From the NCBI RefSeq assembly GCF_007830115.1, contig NZ_VLKP01000001.1:372001-436000 (forward strand): DNA of 64,000 nt. The letters run 5' to 3'. Every line of letters begins with the position of its first letter. The stretch's first letter is position 1. The stretch comes from Aerolutibacter ruishenii. Lineage in GTDB: Bacteria > Pseudomonadota > Gammaproteobacteria > Xanthomonadales > Xanthomonadaceae. The notes under the pieces were generated by a model. That model ran no database searches. It saw nothing but the letters and a program-made list of their open reading frames with translations, and was not told the DNA's origin. This document shows, one piece after another, positions 26,095 through 34,991 of this stretch. The translations under genes and the position numbers were made by a program.

Positions 26095-26511
26095 ATGATT
26101 GGCCTGACCAAGAAGTCACTGACAATTGCTGCACTGGGTCTGAGCGGGGCACTGGCGGCAGGTGTCGTCTGTGCCGGCGAGACAAAGCCGCCACCGGAAA
26201 AACTGCTGCTGTGCCATAACATCGGCGGGCCACGGGACCTGGGCGCCAACTGTGAAGCCACCGGCAACTGCTCGGTCGCCCTGGAAGGCGGTGGTTCAAT
26301 CATCCTGACCGCGAACCAGTTCCTTGGGATCGTGATCGGCGCCAGTGACACGGCCGCCGCCGCCCATCTCGCCCATGGCGATGGCTGGGTCGAGGAGCTC
26401 TTCGATCCGCCGTTGCACCTGGCATCGGTCATCGGTCCGCATCAAGCATCCAATGTTGACTGCCTTGCGACGCGGGAAACGACCACGCAGGAACCCGAAC
26501 CCGGCAACTGA
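26095..26511 (+). CDS. Small secreted Cys/His protein, hypothetical
   Basis: 138 residues from ATG 26095 with a strong AAAGGAGAG site. A signal peptide is seen (SLTIAALGLSGALAAGVVCA, about 8-27). The mature part has LLCHNIGG, a Cys pair (NCEATGNCSV) and AAHLAHGDGW. The CH...HLAHGD pattern recurs in many bacterial secreted proteins of unknown role, often next to surface proteins. It lies 135 bases downstream of the lysyl oxidase gene and could be co-expressed. Function unknown; metal binding by Cys/His is possible but not shown. Confidence 0.78.
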   Translation: MIGLTKKSLTIAALGLSGALAAGVVCAGETKPPPEKLLLCHNIGGPRDLGANCEATGNCSVALEGGGSIILTANQFLGIVIGASDTAAAAHLAHGDGWVEELFDPPLHLASVIGPHQASNVDCLATRETTTQEPEPGN

Positions 26512-26532
26512 CCGGGCCGCGGTTGAATGAGC

Positions 26533-26564
26533 GGGGCCTGCCACTACTGACGAGGGCAGGCCCC
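26533..26564. terminator. Hairpin between the secreted protein gene and the NarL-like gene
   Basis: Inverted repeat GGGGCCTGCC / GGCAGGCCCC with a 12-base loop, sitting between the convergent ends at 26511 (plus) and 26544 (minus) and overlapping the end of the latter. A bidirectional terminator role is likely, although no clear U tract follows. Confidence 0.6.
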
Positions 26565-27335
26565 CTCGACTGGGCTGGATCGCGAAGACAATGACGACTT
26601 GAGGATGACCTGGGCACGACGGCGCACGCCCAGCTTGGCGAAGACGCTCTTCAGGTGCTTCTTGACCGTGTCTTCCATGACCCCGAGCTCGCGCGCAATC
26701 TCCTTGTTGCTGCACCCCCGACGCAATCGCGCAACGACCTGGAGTTCCCTCCGCGTCAGCGTGGCCATGGCGTTGGGACTGGCTGGAACGACTGATTCGT
26801 CCGCGCAAGCGAGCCCCAAGGGCCAGCTCGGATCGCTGATGACCTTGGCCATCAACCAGCGCGACAGCCACAGTTCCCCCCTGCTGACGGCATGGACCGC
26901 CTTGAGGCGGATAGCTGGCGGACTTGTCGCCGGCAGGAGCCCGTGGAACCGGTGGCGCAGCACGCCGGTGACCGCGTGATGACACGCGTGCTCCACCACG
27001 AGCAGCACGCGCACATGAGGATTGCAGTGCATCCATCGCAGCGACACGGCGTCAAGACGGTCCAGCAACGCCCTGTCGAGCAGCAGCACCTGGGGATGAT
27101 GCTGTTTCAGGCAGGTCAACAAGCGAGTCGCGTCGGCGACCGCCTCACCCTTGATCTCGATGTCGAACTCGTTCTCCAAACCAGACCTCCACGCCAAGGC
27201 CATGGCCTTGTGCGCGAAGGCGATCATTACCGTGATCGATGCCGGTGCCTCCGCGAACTCTGCTGGATGGAACGGTACCGAATTAGCGGCTTCGCCCGAC
27301 CACACGCCACGTTCCTGTTCTGCATGCATCGTCAT
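26544..27335 (-). CDS. NarL/LuxR-type response regulator-like protein with degenerate receiver
   Basis: 263 residues from ATG 27335 (27329 is an alternative). The C-terminal LuxR helix-turn-helix is typical (LTRRELQVVARLRRGCSNKEIARELGVMEDTVKKHLKSVFAKLGV, about 193-236). The N-terminal part folds like a receiver: VLLLDRAL places Asp87 at the phosphorylation position, but the usual acidic pair after the first strand is replaced by MIAFAH. Phosphorylation-independent control is therefore possible. It may regulate the neighbouring accessory genes. Confidence 0.83.
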   Translation of the reverse strand: MTMHAEQERGVWSGEAANSVPFHPAEFAEAPASITVMIAFAHKAMALAWRSGLENEFDIEIKGEAVADATRLLTCLKQHHPQVLLLDRALLDRLDAVSLRWMHCNPHVRVLLVVEHACHHAVTGVLRHRFHGLLPATSPPAIRLKAVHAVSRGELWLSRWLMAKVISDPSWPLGLACADESVVPASPNAMATLTRRELQVVARLRRGCSNKEIARELGVMEDTVKKHLKSVFAKLGVRRRAQVILKSSLSSRSSPVEGACPRQ

Positions 27336-27740
27336 TGTCCTGTTGTGCGCTGCGTCTGGTGAAGCCGCGCGCGTGCACGAACCAACCACACGACAAACGC
27401 CGGAATCGACGTCAGCCAAGCGGAAGGATGTGCGCTGCCGAACCTGGCCGGCGGAGCCTGCGAGTTCCCTCACGCTTAACAACGCGCGTTGCAGTGACGG
27501 TCGGACTGCATCCCCCGGTTGGGTGACCTGGCGTCACTTGTTGCCCGGGGCTGCCGACGCGTGCGGCCGGCATGCCGCACCATCGCCGCGCGCGGGCCGG
27601 AAGGGTACAGCTCCTCGCGAAAGTGCGGTTCCAATTCGAGGAGCGCATACCCCCAAATGAAAAAGGCGGCCCCAAGGCCGCCAATCTCTCTTCCGACAAG
27701 CTTCACCCAAGCTCGGCCAGGCCGCCAGCCACAGGCTCGC
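27336..27740. other. Intergenic region between NarL-like gene and prc
   Basis: 405 bases without a supported gene. It holds the upstream region of the minus-strand NarL-like gene, a short inverted repeat GTGAC-CTGGC-GTCAC at 27523-27537 that could be a regulatory site, and the prc terminator at 27666-27683. No conserved RNA structure was recognised. Confidence 0.5.
27666..27683 (-). terminator. Rho-independent terminator of prc
   Basis: On the minus strand GGCGGCC-TTGG-GGCCGCC is followed directly by TTTTTCATTT, a canonical stem and U tract. It lies 58 bases beyond the stop of the tail-specific protease gene. Confidence 0.88.
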
Positions 27741-29918
27741 TCAATCCGCCCAATGCCCCCGCACGTTCGCCGTCGGCAGCACCACCGCCGACAGCTTGTC
27801 GTCGCCGTTGAGCAGCCGCACCGCATCGGCCAGGATCGCCGCCGACTCGCGCAGCAGCGGATCCGGGCGGCTTTCGGCCAGCTTCTCGCGCGCGGCATCC
27901 TTGGCGATGTCGCGCTCGCTGGCAGCCAAACCGTCGTCCGCCACGTCGTCGGCCAGCGGATCCAGTGCCAGGCCCAGGGCCTTGCGCTGCTCCTGGCGCT
28001 GTTTGCGCTTGGCCTCGTTGCGGTCACGCTCGGCGCGGCGCTCGGCCTCGTTGAGCGACACGGTTTTCCTGGCGCGCTCGGCCTTGAACTGCGCCACGTC
28101 CTCGGACCACCACTGGTACTCCTTGCTATCGGCCACGCGCTTGTCGTGCAGCACGCGCAGCTTGGGCAGCAGCGGTTCGAAGTTGCCGTAACGGGTGTGC
28201 GGCACCGCGGCGATGCGCGTCCACGGCAGCGCGTTGTCGTAGGTACTCTCGCCAAACTCGCTGGCGTCCACCGACGCCGGGAACGCGATGTCCGGCTCCA
28301 CGCCCTTGTGCTGGGTCGAGCTGCCGTTGACGCGGAAGAACTGGGCGATCGTCAGCTTGACCTGGCCAAAGCGCGCGGTCTCATTGGCCGGCCAGCGGTC
28401 CAGGTCCACCAGGTTCTGCACGGTGCCCTTGCCGAAGGTGGTCTCGCCGATGACCAGGCCGCGCCCATAGTCCTGCATCGCGCCTGCGAAGATCTCCGAC
28501 GCCGACGCCGAGCCGCGGTTGATCAGCACCGCCAGCGGGCCTTCCCACGCGATGCCGGCATCGCTGTCGGACTCCACGCTCACCCGGCCGCCAGATTCGC
28601 GCACCTGCACCACCGGTCCACGGTCGATGAACAGGCCGGTCAACTCGATCGCCTCGGTCAGCGAGCCGCCGCCGTTGTTGCGCAGATCCAGCACCACGCC
28701 ATCGACCTTCTCGCCCCTCAGCCTGACCAGCAGCTTGGCCACGTCACGGGTGGCCGAGGCGTAGTCGCCATTGTTGCGGCGACGGCCTTCGAAGTCCTGG
28801 TAGAAGCCCGGCAGCTTGATCACGCCGACGCGCTTGGCCGGCGCCTGGCCCGCCGCGGGGATGGTGATGACCTCGGACTTGGCGGCCTGGTCTTCCAGCC
28901 GCACCTTGTCGCGCACCAGCACCACGCGCACCGGCTGGCTGTCCAGGTCGGCTTCGGTCGGGATCACGTCCAGGCGCACCTTGGTGCCCTTCTTGCCGCG
29001 GATCTTGGCGACCACGTCGTCGATGCGCCAGCCGATCACGTCGTCCATCGGCCCGCTATCGCCCTGGCCCACGCCGACGATGCGGTCACCGGCCTTGAGC
29101 TTGCCCGACTTGCCGGCCGGGCCGCCGACCACGATCTCGCGGATCGCGACCACGTCATCCTGCCTCTGCAGCACCGCGCCGATGCCCTCCAGCGACAACG
29201 ACATCGACAGGTTGAAGTTGTCGGCCGAACGCGGGGTGAAGTAATCGGTGTGCGGATCGACCGAGTTGGCGTAGCTGTTGACGTAGGTCTGGAAGATGTC
29301 CTCGCCCTTCAACTCGGCGATGCCCTTGCCCAGGTTCTCGTAACGCTTGTCCAGCGTCTTGCGGATCTCGTCGGGTTTCTTGCCGGCCAGCTTCAGCCGC
29401 AGCCAGTCGTTGCGCACCGACTGCTTCCACAGCGCGTCCAGCGCGGCCTTGTCGGCGGCCCACGGCGCATCCTCGCGGTCGTAGGCGAAGCTGTCGTTGC
29501 CGGTGAAATCGAAGATGTCCTGCTTCAACAACGCGCGCGCATGGGCCACGCGTGCGTCGACGCGCTGGCGATACACCGCGAACATCGCATAGGCCGGCGC
29601 CATGTCGCCACGCTTGAAGCCATCATCCAGCCTGGTCTTGTAGGCATCGAACTTGCCGATGTCCTGTGCGGTGAAAAACTGCTTGCCCGGGTCCAGCGCT
29701 TCCAGGTAGCGCTTGTACATGTCGGCCGACAGCGCGTCGTCCAGCGCCTTGGGCCGGTAGGCGTAGCGGCTGTCGGACAGCAGCCCGTACACCAGCTTGG
29801 CGGCGGTGGCCTGGTCGGCGGTGGGAGCGGTCGGCAGCGCGGTGCTGCTGTCGGCACGGGCCACCAGCACCAGGGGCGTGGCCAGCAACAATGCGAGCAG
29901 GGTCTTCTTGGCAGTCAT
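27741..29918 (-). CDS. prc: Tail-specific (carboxy-terminal-processing) protease Prc/Tsp
   Basis: 725 residues from ATG 29918, with a signal peptide (TLLALLLATPLVLVARA, about 6-22). N-terminal helical domain, a PDZ domain (about 245-340, GKSGKLKAGDRIVGVGQG) and the S41 catalytic domain with the Ser-Lys dyad in RGSASASEIFAGAMQDYGR and TTFGKGTVQ. A long charged helical C terminus follows (AERRAERDRNEAKRKQRQEQ). It trims or degrades periplasmic proteins, including peptidoglycan hydrolases, which fits the cell-wall genes further along. Single-gene unit with its own terminator. Confidence 0.93.
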   Translation of the reverse strand: MTAKKTLLALLLATPLVLVARADSSTALPTAPTADQATAAKLVYGLLSDSRYAYRPKALDDALSADMYKRYLEALDPGKQFFTAQDIGKFDAYKTRLDDGFKRGDMAPAYAMFAVYRQRVDARVAHARALLKQDIFDFTGNDSFAYDREDAPWAADKAALDALWKQSVRNDWLRLKLAGKKPDEIRKTLDKRYENLGKGIAELKGEDIFQTYVNSYANSVDPHTDYFTPRSADNFNLSMSLSLEGIGAVLQRQDDVVAIREIVVGGPAGKSGKLKAGDRIVGVGQGDSGPMDDVIGWRIDDVVAKIRGKKGTKVRLDVIPTEADLDSQPVRVVLVRDKVRLEDQAAKSEVITIPAAGQAPAKRVGVIKLPGFYQDFEGRRRNNGDYASATRDVAKLLVRLRGEKVDGVVLDLRNNGGGSLTEAIELTGLFIDRGPVVQVRESGGRVSVESDSDAGIAWEGPLAVLINRGSASASEIFAGAMQDYGRGLVIGETTFGKGTVQNLVDLDRWPANETARFGQVKLTIAQFFRVNGSSTQHKGVEPDIAFPASVDASEFGESTYDNALPWTRIAAVPHTRYGNFEPLLPKLRVLHDKRVADSKEYQWWSEDVAQFKAERARKTVSLNEAERRAERDRNEAKRKQRQEQRKALGLALDPLADDVADDGLAASERDIAKDAAREKLAESRPDPLLRESAAILADAVRLLNGDDKLSAVVLPTANVRGHWAD

Positions 29919-30050
29919 CGGCAAGCTTCTATGGCCGCTGGCGGCCGGAACCTGGGTGGGGGAAGGCATGTCTAGGATGGTCCACGCTGTGACCACCCCA
30001 CAGTGCCGAAAGTTGCGATCGGTGTCATCCGACCTTGCCTCAAAAACCAA

Positions 30051-30071
30051 CGCCCCGGAACGCTTGGGGCG
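30051..30071 (-). terminator. Rho-independent terminator of lipA
   Basis: Stem CGCCCC / GGGGCG with a 9-base loop; on the minus strand it is followed by TTGGTTTTTGAGG. It lies about 100 bases past the lipA stop. Confidence 0.75.
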
Positions 30072-30167
30072 GCCGGTGGGGAGTGGAGGTTCAGGTTGGT
30101 GCCGGCAACGATCCACCCGGCATACCCCCTGTCACGCCCCCTGCAGCGGACTGCCCGGCGGTGGCCA

Positions 30168-31178
30168 TCATGCGGTGGCGACACCCGCCTCCTTGGCCGA
30201 GCGGTCCGCGTGGTACGACGAGCGCACCAGCGGCCCGGACGCCACGTGGCTGAAGCCCAGCTCGTAGCCGTAGACCTCCAGCGCCTTGTACTCGTCCGGG
30301 GTCCAGTAGCGCAGCACGGGGTGGTGGTGCGCCGACGGCTGGAGGTACTGGCCGATGGTGACCATGTCCACATCGTGCGCGCGCAGGTCGCGTAACGTGG
30401 CCTGCACCTGCTCCATGGTCTCGCCCAGGCCCAGCATGATGCCGCTCTTGGTGGTCACGTCCGGGTGCTGCGCCTTGAACTTCTGCAGCAGGGTCAGCGA
30501 CCACTGGTAGTCCGCGCCCGGGCGCACGTTGCGGTACAGGTCGGGCACGGTCTCGATGTTGTGGTTGAACACGTCCGGCGGATTCACGGCCAGTATCTCC
30601 AGCGCGCGCTCCATGCGGCCCTTGCCGCGGAAGTCGGGCGTGAGGATCTCGATTTTGGTGCTGGGGGTGAACTCGCGGATCGCGGTGATGCAGTCGACGA
30701 AGTGGCCGGCGCCGCCGTCGCGCAGGTCGTCGCGGTCCACGCTGGTGACCACCACGTACTTCAGGCCCATGTCCTTCACCGTCTGCGCCAGCTTCAGCGG
30801 CTCGGCGGCATCGGGCGGCTTCGGGCGGCCGTGGGCCACATCGCAGAAGCTGCAGCGGCGGGTGCAGACCTCGCCCAGGATCATGAACGTGGCGGTGCCG
30901 TGGCCGAAGCACTCGTGGATGTTGGGGCAGCTGGCCTCCTCGCACACGGTGACCAGGCGGTTCTCGCGCAGCTTTTCCTTGAGCTTCTGCACCGAGTTGC
31001 CCGAGGGAATGCGCACGCGGATCCATGAGGGCTTGCGCAGCACCGGCGCGTCGGCGAACTGCACCGGCGAGCGGTTGATCTTGTCGCCGGCCAGCTGCTT
31101 CACGCCCGGTTCGAGCGATGCGGGGGCGTCACCGCCCACGACTGCGAGCGGGATGGACTTGGGCGAGGTGTCGGTCAT
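30168..31178 (-). CDS. lipA: Lipoyl synthase
   Basis: 336 residues from ATG 31178. A radical SAM enzyme with two 4Fe-4S clusters: the auxiliary cluster motif C-x4-C-x5-C in [12 protein letters not shown] and the radical [11 protein letters not shown]. The conserved RSSYHA stretch near the C terminus carries the serine ligand of the auxiliary cluster. It inserts two sulfurs into octanoyl groups on lipoyl domains. It lies 138 bases downstream of lipB; the intergenic part contains imperfect repeats. Confidence 0.96.
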   Translation of the reverse strand: MTDTSPKSIPLAVVGGDAPASLEPGVKQLAGDKINRSPVQFADAPVLRKPSWIRVRIPSGNSVQKLKEKLRENRLVTVCEEASCPNIHECFGHGTATFMILGEVCTRRCSFCDVAHGRPKPPDAAEPLKLAQTVKDMGLKYVVVTSVDRDDLRDGGAGHFVDCITAIREFTPSTKIEILTPDFRGKGRMERALEILAVNPPDVFNHNIETVPDLYRNVRPGADYQWSLTLLQKFKAQHPDVTTKSGIMLGLGETMEQVQATLRDLRAHDVDMVTIGQYLQPSAHHHPVLRYWTPDEYKALEVYGYELGFSHVASGPLVRSSYHADRSAKEAGVATA

Positions 31179-31198
31179 TGCTGCTGCGGTGTCTCTGC

Positions 31199-31279
31199 GG
31201 ATGGCCGCGAGGCGCGGCCGGGGCGGATGGCCGCGCAAGGCGTGGCCGGGGCGGAGGCCACGAGGGGCATGGCCGGGCC
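31199..31279. repeat. Three imperfect tandem copies of a ~27-bp GC-rich unit
   Basis: Units at 31199-31224, 31225-31252 and 31253-31279 share the core GGATGGCCGCG and GGCGTGGCCGGGGC with substitutions and small indels. They fill most of the lipB-lipA gap, so they would be transcribed as part of the mRNA between the two genes. No coding role is apparent. Confidence 0.65.
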
Positions 31280-31316
31280 GGGCGCGTCCGCCGGTCGGGG
31301 CGCGCTCGCGAAGGGG

Positions 31317-32042
31317 TCAGCCGAACGACGGCGGCGCGGCGGGTTGGACCGTCAGCCCGAACAATCGGGCGATGTGGCCGACCAGCACCGGCTTGACCGC
31401 GTCCAAGCCGGACGGGCCGCCCAAGTCTACCATTGACGTCACCGCCATCCCCGCGTAGCCGCAGGGGTTGATCCGCCGGAACGGTTCCAGGTCCATGGCG
31501 ATGTTGAACGCCAGCCCGTGGAAGGTGCGACCGTTGCGCACGCGGATGCCCAGTGCGCCGATCTTGGCCCCGTTCACGTACACGCCGGGGGCCCCGTCCA
31601 GGCGGCGGGCCTCGATGTTCCAGTCGGCCAGGGTGTCGATGATGGCCTGCTCGATGCGGCAGACGTACTCCTTCACCCCGACCTTGAGCCGTTTCAGGTC
31701 CAGCAGCGGGTACAGCACGATCTGGCCGGGGCCGTGGTAGGTGACCTGGCCGCCGCGGTCCACGTGGATCACCGGGATGTCGCCGGGCATCAGCACGTGC
31801 TCGGGCTTGCCGGCCTGGCCGAGGGTGAACACCGGGTCGTGCTCGACCAGCCACAGCTCGTCCGGGGTGTCGGCGGTGCGGGCATCGGTGAAGGCCTGCA
31901 TGGCGCGCCACACCGGCTCGTAGGGCTGGCGGCCGAGGTCGCACAGGCGTGCGACTGGTATGGCGCCCTCGCCCGCTTCCACCGGAAGGGCCAGCGCGCA
32001 GGCGACCATCCCGGGGACGGACGCCTCGTTCACAGCGTCCAC
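31317..32042 (-). CDS. lipB: Lipoyl(octanoyl) transferase
   Basis: 241 residues if started at ATG 32042, which overlaps ybeD by 13 bases; ATG 32009 would avoid the overlap. Motifs: [12 protein letters not shown], catalytic Lys in [11 protein letters not shown] and catalytic Cys in NPCGYAGM. It transfers octanoyl from acyl carrier protein to lipoyl domains, the step before LipA. The gene order ybeD-lipB-lipA matches that of E. coli. Confidence 0.95.
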   Translation of the reverse strand: MDAVNEASVPGMVACALALPVEAGEGAIPVARLCDLGRQPYEPVWRAMQAFTDARTADTPDELWLVEHDPVFTLGQAGKPEHVLMPGDIPVIHVDRGGQVTYHGPGQIVLYPLLDLKRLKVGVKEYVCRIEQAIIDTLADWNIEARRLDGAPGVYVNGAKIGALGIRVRNGRTFHGLAFNIAMDLEPFRRINPCGYAGMAVTSMVDLGGPSGLDAVKPVLVGHIARLFGLTVQPAAPPSFG

Positions 32043-32308
32043 TTCACTTCCGGGTGGTCGCGCAGCAACTGGTGGGCGCGGTCGTACTCTTCGCGGCTGT
32101 CCACGGTGAAGCTGATCCGCACCGAGACGTAGCGGCCGTTGCTGGAGTGCTTCCAGGTCACGGTTTCCTGCACGACGTCCACGCCGGCGTCCATCAGCAG
32201 GTTGGGCAGCACGGTCTCCAGGTCCTTTTCGGCGGCGCCCATGGCGCTGACTTCGAAGGTGCCGGGGAACTGGAAGCCGTGGTCGGGGTTGTCGGATTTG
32301 ATTTCCAT
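32030..32308 (-). CDS. ybeD: DUF493 family protein YbeD
   Basis: 92 residues from ATG 32308. Matches Ybe[14 protein letters not shown] near the N terminus, [22 protein letters not shown] in the middle and the DHPEVKWTL end. It is a small ferredoxin-like fold protein of unknown role, probably regulatory, conserved beside lipB. Its stop overlaps the lipB start region. Confidence 0.92.
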   Translation of the reverse strand: MEIKSDNPDHGFQFPGTFEVSAMGAAEKDLETVLPNLLMDAGVDVVQETVTWKHSSNGRYVSVRISFTVDSREEYDRAHQLLRDHPEVKWTL

Positions 32309-32397
32309 GGCGGGATTATGGGTGCGGGGGGCGTTAATCCCAAGGCAAGGGCGGTGGCTGTGCGGCACGGAGGCGGAGGGCGGGGGCAGAAACGACA

Positions 32398-32417
32398 AAG
32401 CCGGCTTTCGCCGGCTT
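32398..32417 (-). terminator. Terminator hairpin downstream of dacC
   Basis: Stem AAGCCGGC / GCCGGCTT with a 4-base loop; the minus-strand continuation is TTGTCGTTTCT. It lies 28 bases after the dacC stop and separates the peptidoglycan genes from ybeD-lipBA. Confidence 0.8.
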
Positions 32418-32444
32418 CGTCTGGAGCAACGGGTGTTCGGTGCC

Positions 32445-33698
32445 TCAGTCGGCGTACCACCACATCAGCAGTTCGTGCCACAGGCGCTTGAAGAAGCCGG
32501 CCTGCTCGACGGCGTTGAGCGCCACCAGCGGGCGCTGGGCCACGACCTTGCCGTCCAGCAGGACCTTCACGGTGCCGATGGCCTGGCCCTTCCTGATCGG
32601 GGCCACCAGCGACTTGGGCACGTCCATGGTCGGCTTGAGCTGGTCGTACTTGCCGCGCGGGATGGTCACCAGCATGGGTTCGGCCACGCCCAGCTGCACT
32701 TCGTTGACCTGGCCCTTCCAGACCTTCTGCTGGGCGACCTGCTTGCCGGCGTCGTACAGCTTGTGGGTCTCGTAGAAACGGAAGCCCCAGTTGAGCAGGG
32801 CCAGGCTGTCGCTGGCGCGCTGTGCTTCGGAGGTGGAGCCCATCACCACCGAGATCAGGCGCTGGTCGCCGCGCTTGGCCGAGGCCATCAGGCAGTAGCC
32901 GGCACCCGAGGTATGGCCGGTCTTGATGCCGTCGACGGTGCTGTCGCGCCACAGCAGCAGGTTGCGGTTGGGCTGGGTGATCGGACCAACGGTGAACTCC
33001 TTGATCTTGTTGTAGGAGTACGCCTTGGGAAAGTCGTGGATCAGCGCGCGGCCGAGCATGGCCAGGTCGCGGGCGGTGGACACGTGGCCCTCGGCCGGCA
33101 GGCCATGCGGGTTCACGAAGTGGCTGTCCTTCATGCCGATGCGCTTGGCATACATGTTCATCAGCTGGGCGAAGGCGTCGGTGCTGCCGGCCACGTGCTC
33201 GGCCAGCGCGATGGCGGCGTCGTTGCCCGACTGCACCACCATGCCCTTCTCCATCTGCTCCAGCGGCGCGGTCTTGTTGACCTCGAAGCCGGAGTAGCTG
33301 CCGTCGGTGCCCGCGCCGCCCTGGCGCCAGGCGTTCTCCGACATCATCACCTGGTCGGTTTCCTTGACCTTGCCGCCGGCGATCTCGGCGGCGATGACGT
33401 AGCTGGTCATCACCTTGGTGATGCTGGCCGGCTCGAGCGGGGTGTCGTAGTTCTCACCCGCGAGTACGTTGCCGCTGACGGCATCGACCAGGATCCAGGC
33501 CGTGCCGGTGATCGCCGGCGGCGGCGGCACGGGCAGGTCGCCGCTCAGCGCGCGTGCCGGCGCCGGGCCGGGCGTGGACGGTGCCTGCTGGGCCACGGCC
33601 AGGCCGACGGCGAAGGTGGCGAGGGCCGCCACCGCGAACCCCCGCAGGGCGTTCACGCCAGTGGTCATGCGGTCACGGGGGGAGAAGCGGACTTTCAT
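32445..33698 (-). CDS. dacC: D-alanyl-D-alanine carboxypeptidase (PBP5/6 type)
   Basis: 417 residues from ATG 33698 (ATG 33668 is an alternative closer to the signal peptide, about residues 16-36). S11 peptidase motifs: SITK (Ser92, Lys95), SGN (157-159) and KTG (259-261). The C-terminal beta domain ends in an amphipathic membrane anchor (FFKRLWHELLMWWY). It removes the terminal D-Ala from pentapeptides and so limits cross-linking in the periplasm. It lies 51 bases downstream of rlpA. Confidence 0.93.
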   Translation of the reverse strand: MKVRFSPRDRMTTGVNALRGFAVAALATFAVGLAVAQQAPSTPGPAPARALSGDLPVPPPPAITGTAWILVDAVSGNVLAGENYDTPLEPASITKVMTSYVIAAEIAGGKVKETDQVMMSENAWRQGGAGTDGSYSGFEVNKTAPLEQMEKGMVVQSGNDAAIALAEHVAGSTDAFAQLMNMYAKRIGMKDSHFVNPHGLPAEGHVSTARDLAMLGRALIHDFPKAYSYNKIKEFTVGPITQPNRNLLLWRDSTVDGIKTGHTSGAGYCLMASAKRGDQRLISVVMGSTSEAQRASDSLALLNWGFRFYETHKLYDAGKQVAQQKVWKGQVNEVQLGVAEPMLVTIPRGKYDQLKPTMDVPKSLVAPIRKGQAIGTVKVLLDGKVVAQRPLVALNAVEQAGFFKRLWHELLMWWYAD

Positions 33699-33749
33699 CG
33701 TTGAACGGCTCCGGAGGGCCGGGGGCATCCGGCCAGGTGAACAGGAATT

Positions 33750-34991
33750 CTAGTCGTGCACGAACTGCGGCTGGCCAAAGCCCAGGCCGACCAGGCGGCT
33801 GCTGAGCTCGGAGGCGGCGCTGGCCGCCAGCGGGCCCACCCGCAGGCGCCACACGTTGCGCCCGCTGGCGCTGCCGTCATGCAGGCGGGCATCGGCGATG
33901 CCGGCACCGCGCAGCAGGTCCAGCGCGCGGTCGGCGTTGCCCCGCGTGGCGAAGCTGGCCACCTGCAATGTCACCGTGCCGGTCGATGGCGCGGCGGCGG
34001 CAACCGCCTTGGCCACCTGGGCCGGTGACGGCGCAGCCGGCGTGGCTGCGGCCGGGGTCGCTTGCGCGGCGACATCGGAAACGGCGGCGACGGCTTCGGT
34101 GCCGCCCTTGCCGGCGCCAGTGCCAGTGCCGCCGTCGGATTTCGTCGTCACGGCGCGCGGCTTGCCGGTGGCCACGGTCAGGCGACGCGACGTCATCCAC
34201 GCATCGAACTCGTTGGCCGTCATCGGCTTGCCATCCTGGCGCATGTCGAAGCGCTGCTCGGTGCCGCCCGCCGCCACCAGCCGGTCCATCGCGCTGGACC
34301 GGTTTCCACGGGACGGTGCGCTGGCCAGGCGGGTGTCGCCGTCGGGGGTCAGCGCACGCACTTCCACCCGGCCGGTGCCGCGCTGGGTGATGCCCAGCTT
34401 GACCGCCGCGGCATAGCTCAGGTCGATGATGCGGCCGGCATGGAACGGACCGCGGTCATTGACGCGCACCACCACCGACTTGCCGTTGTCGAGGTTGGTG
34501 ACACGGGCAAAGCTGGGCAGCGGCAGCGACTTGTGCGCGGCGGTGAAGGCGTACATGTCGTACACCTCCAGGTTGGACGTGCGGCGGCCATGGAACTTCT
34601 GGCCGTAGTACGACGCGGTACCTTCCTCCACGTAACCACCGGCTTCTTCCAGCACGCGGTACTGCTTGCCCAGCACGGTGTAGGTGGAACGGTTGCCGGC
34701 ACGCGAGCGCGGCTCATCCACCACATCCGGCTCGGGGATGGCATCCACGTCGGGCACATGGTCGGGGGTGGTGTCGGCCACCCCCGGCTTGTACAGGCCA
34801 CCGGCCACGTAATCGCCACGCGTGCCGGGGTCTTCCTGGGCGGGTGCGTAGGGCGAGACCTTCTTCGGCGGCGCGTGGTGACGACCCGCGGCAGGTGCCG
34901 TGGCGGTAGCGACCGGGGGCGACGACTTCTTCGGTGCGCTGGCACAGGCGACCAGGCCCAACGCCATCGCGACGGCGAGCAGCCACCTCAT
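33750..34991 (-). CDS. rlpA: RlpA-like septal ring lytic transglycosylase lipoprotein with SPOR domain
   Basis: 413 residues. Lipoprotein signal with lipobox LVAC (Cys16). After a Pro-rich linker comes the double-psi beta-barrel (about 120-210: GTASYYGQKFHGRRTSN ... VVVRVNDRGPF), an Ala/Pro-rich spacer and a C-terminal SPOR domain (about 340-413) that binds denuded septal glycan. RlpA cleaves glycan strands without stem peptides during cell separation. Its start overlaps the mltB stop by 4 bases. Confidence 0.92.
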   Translation of the reverse strand: MRWLLAVAMALGLVACASAPKKSSPPVATATAPAAGRHHAPPKKVSPYAPAQEDPGTRGDYVAGGLYKPGVADTTPDHVPDVDAIPEPDVVDEPRSRAGNRSTYTVLGKQYRVLEEAGGYVEEGTASYYGQKFHGRRTSNLEVYDMYAFTAAHKSLPLPSFARVTNLDNGKSVVVRVNDRGPFHAGRIIDLSYAAAVKLGITQRGTGRVEVRALTPDGDTRLASAPSRGNRSSAMDRLVAAGGTEQRFDMRQDGKPMTANEFDAWMTSRRLTVATGKPRAVTTKSDGGTGTGAGKGGTEAVAAVSDVAAQATPAAATPAAPSPAQVAKAVAAAAPSTGTVTLQVASFATRGNADRALDLLRGAGIADARLHDGSASGRNVWRLRVGPLAASAASELSSRLVGLGFGQPQFVHD

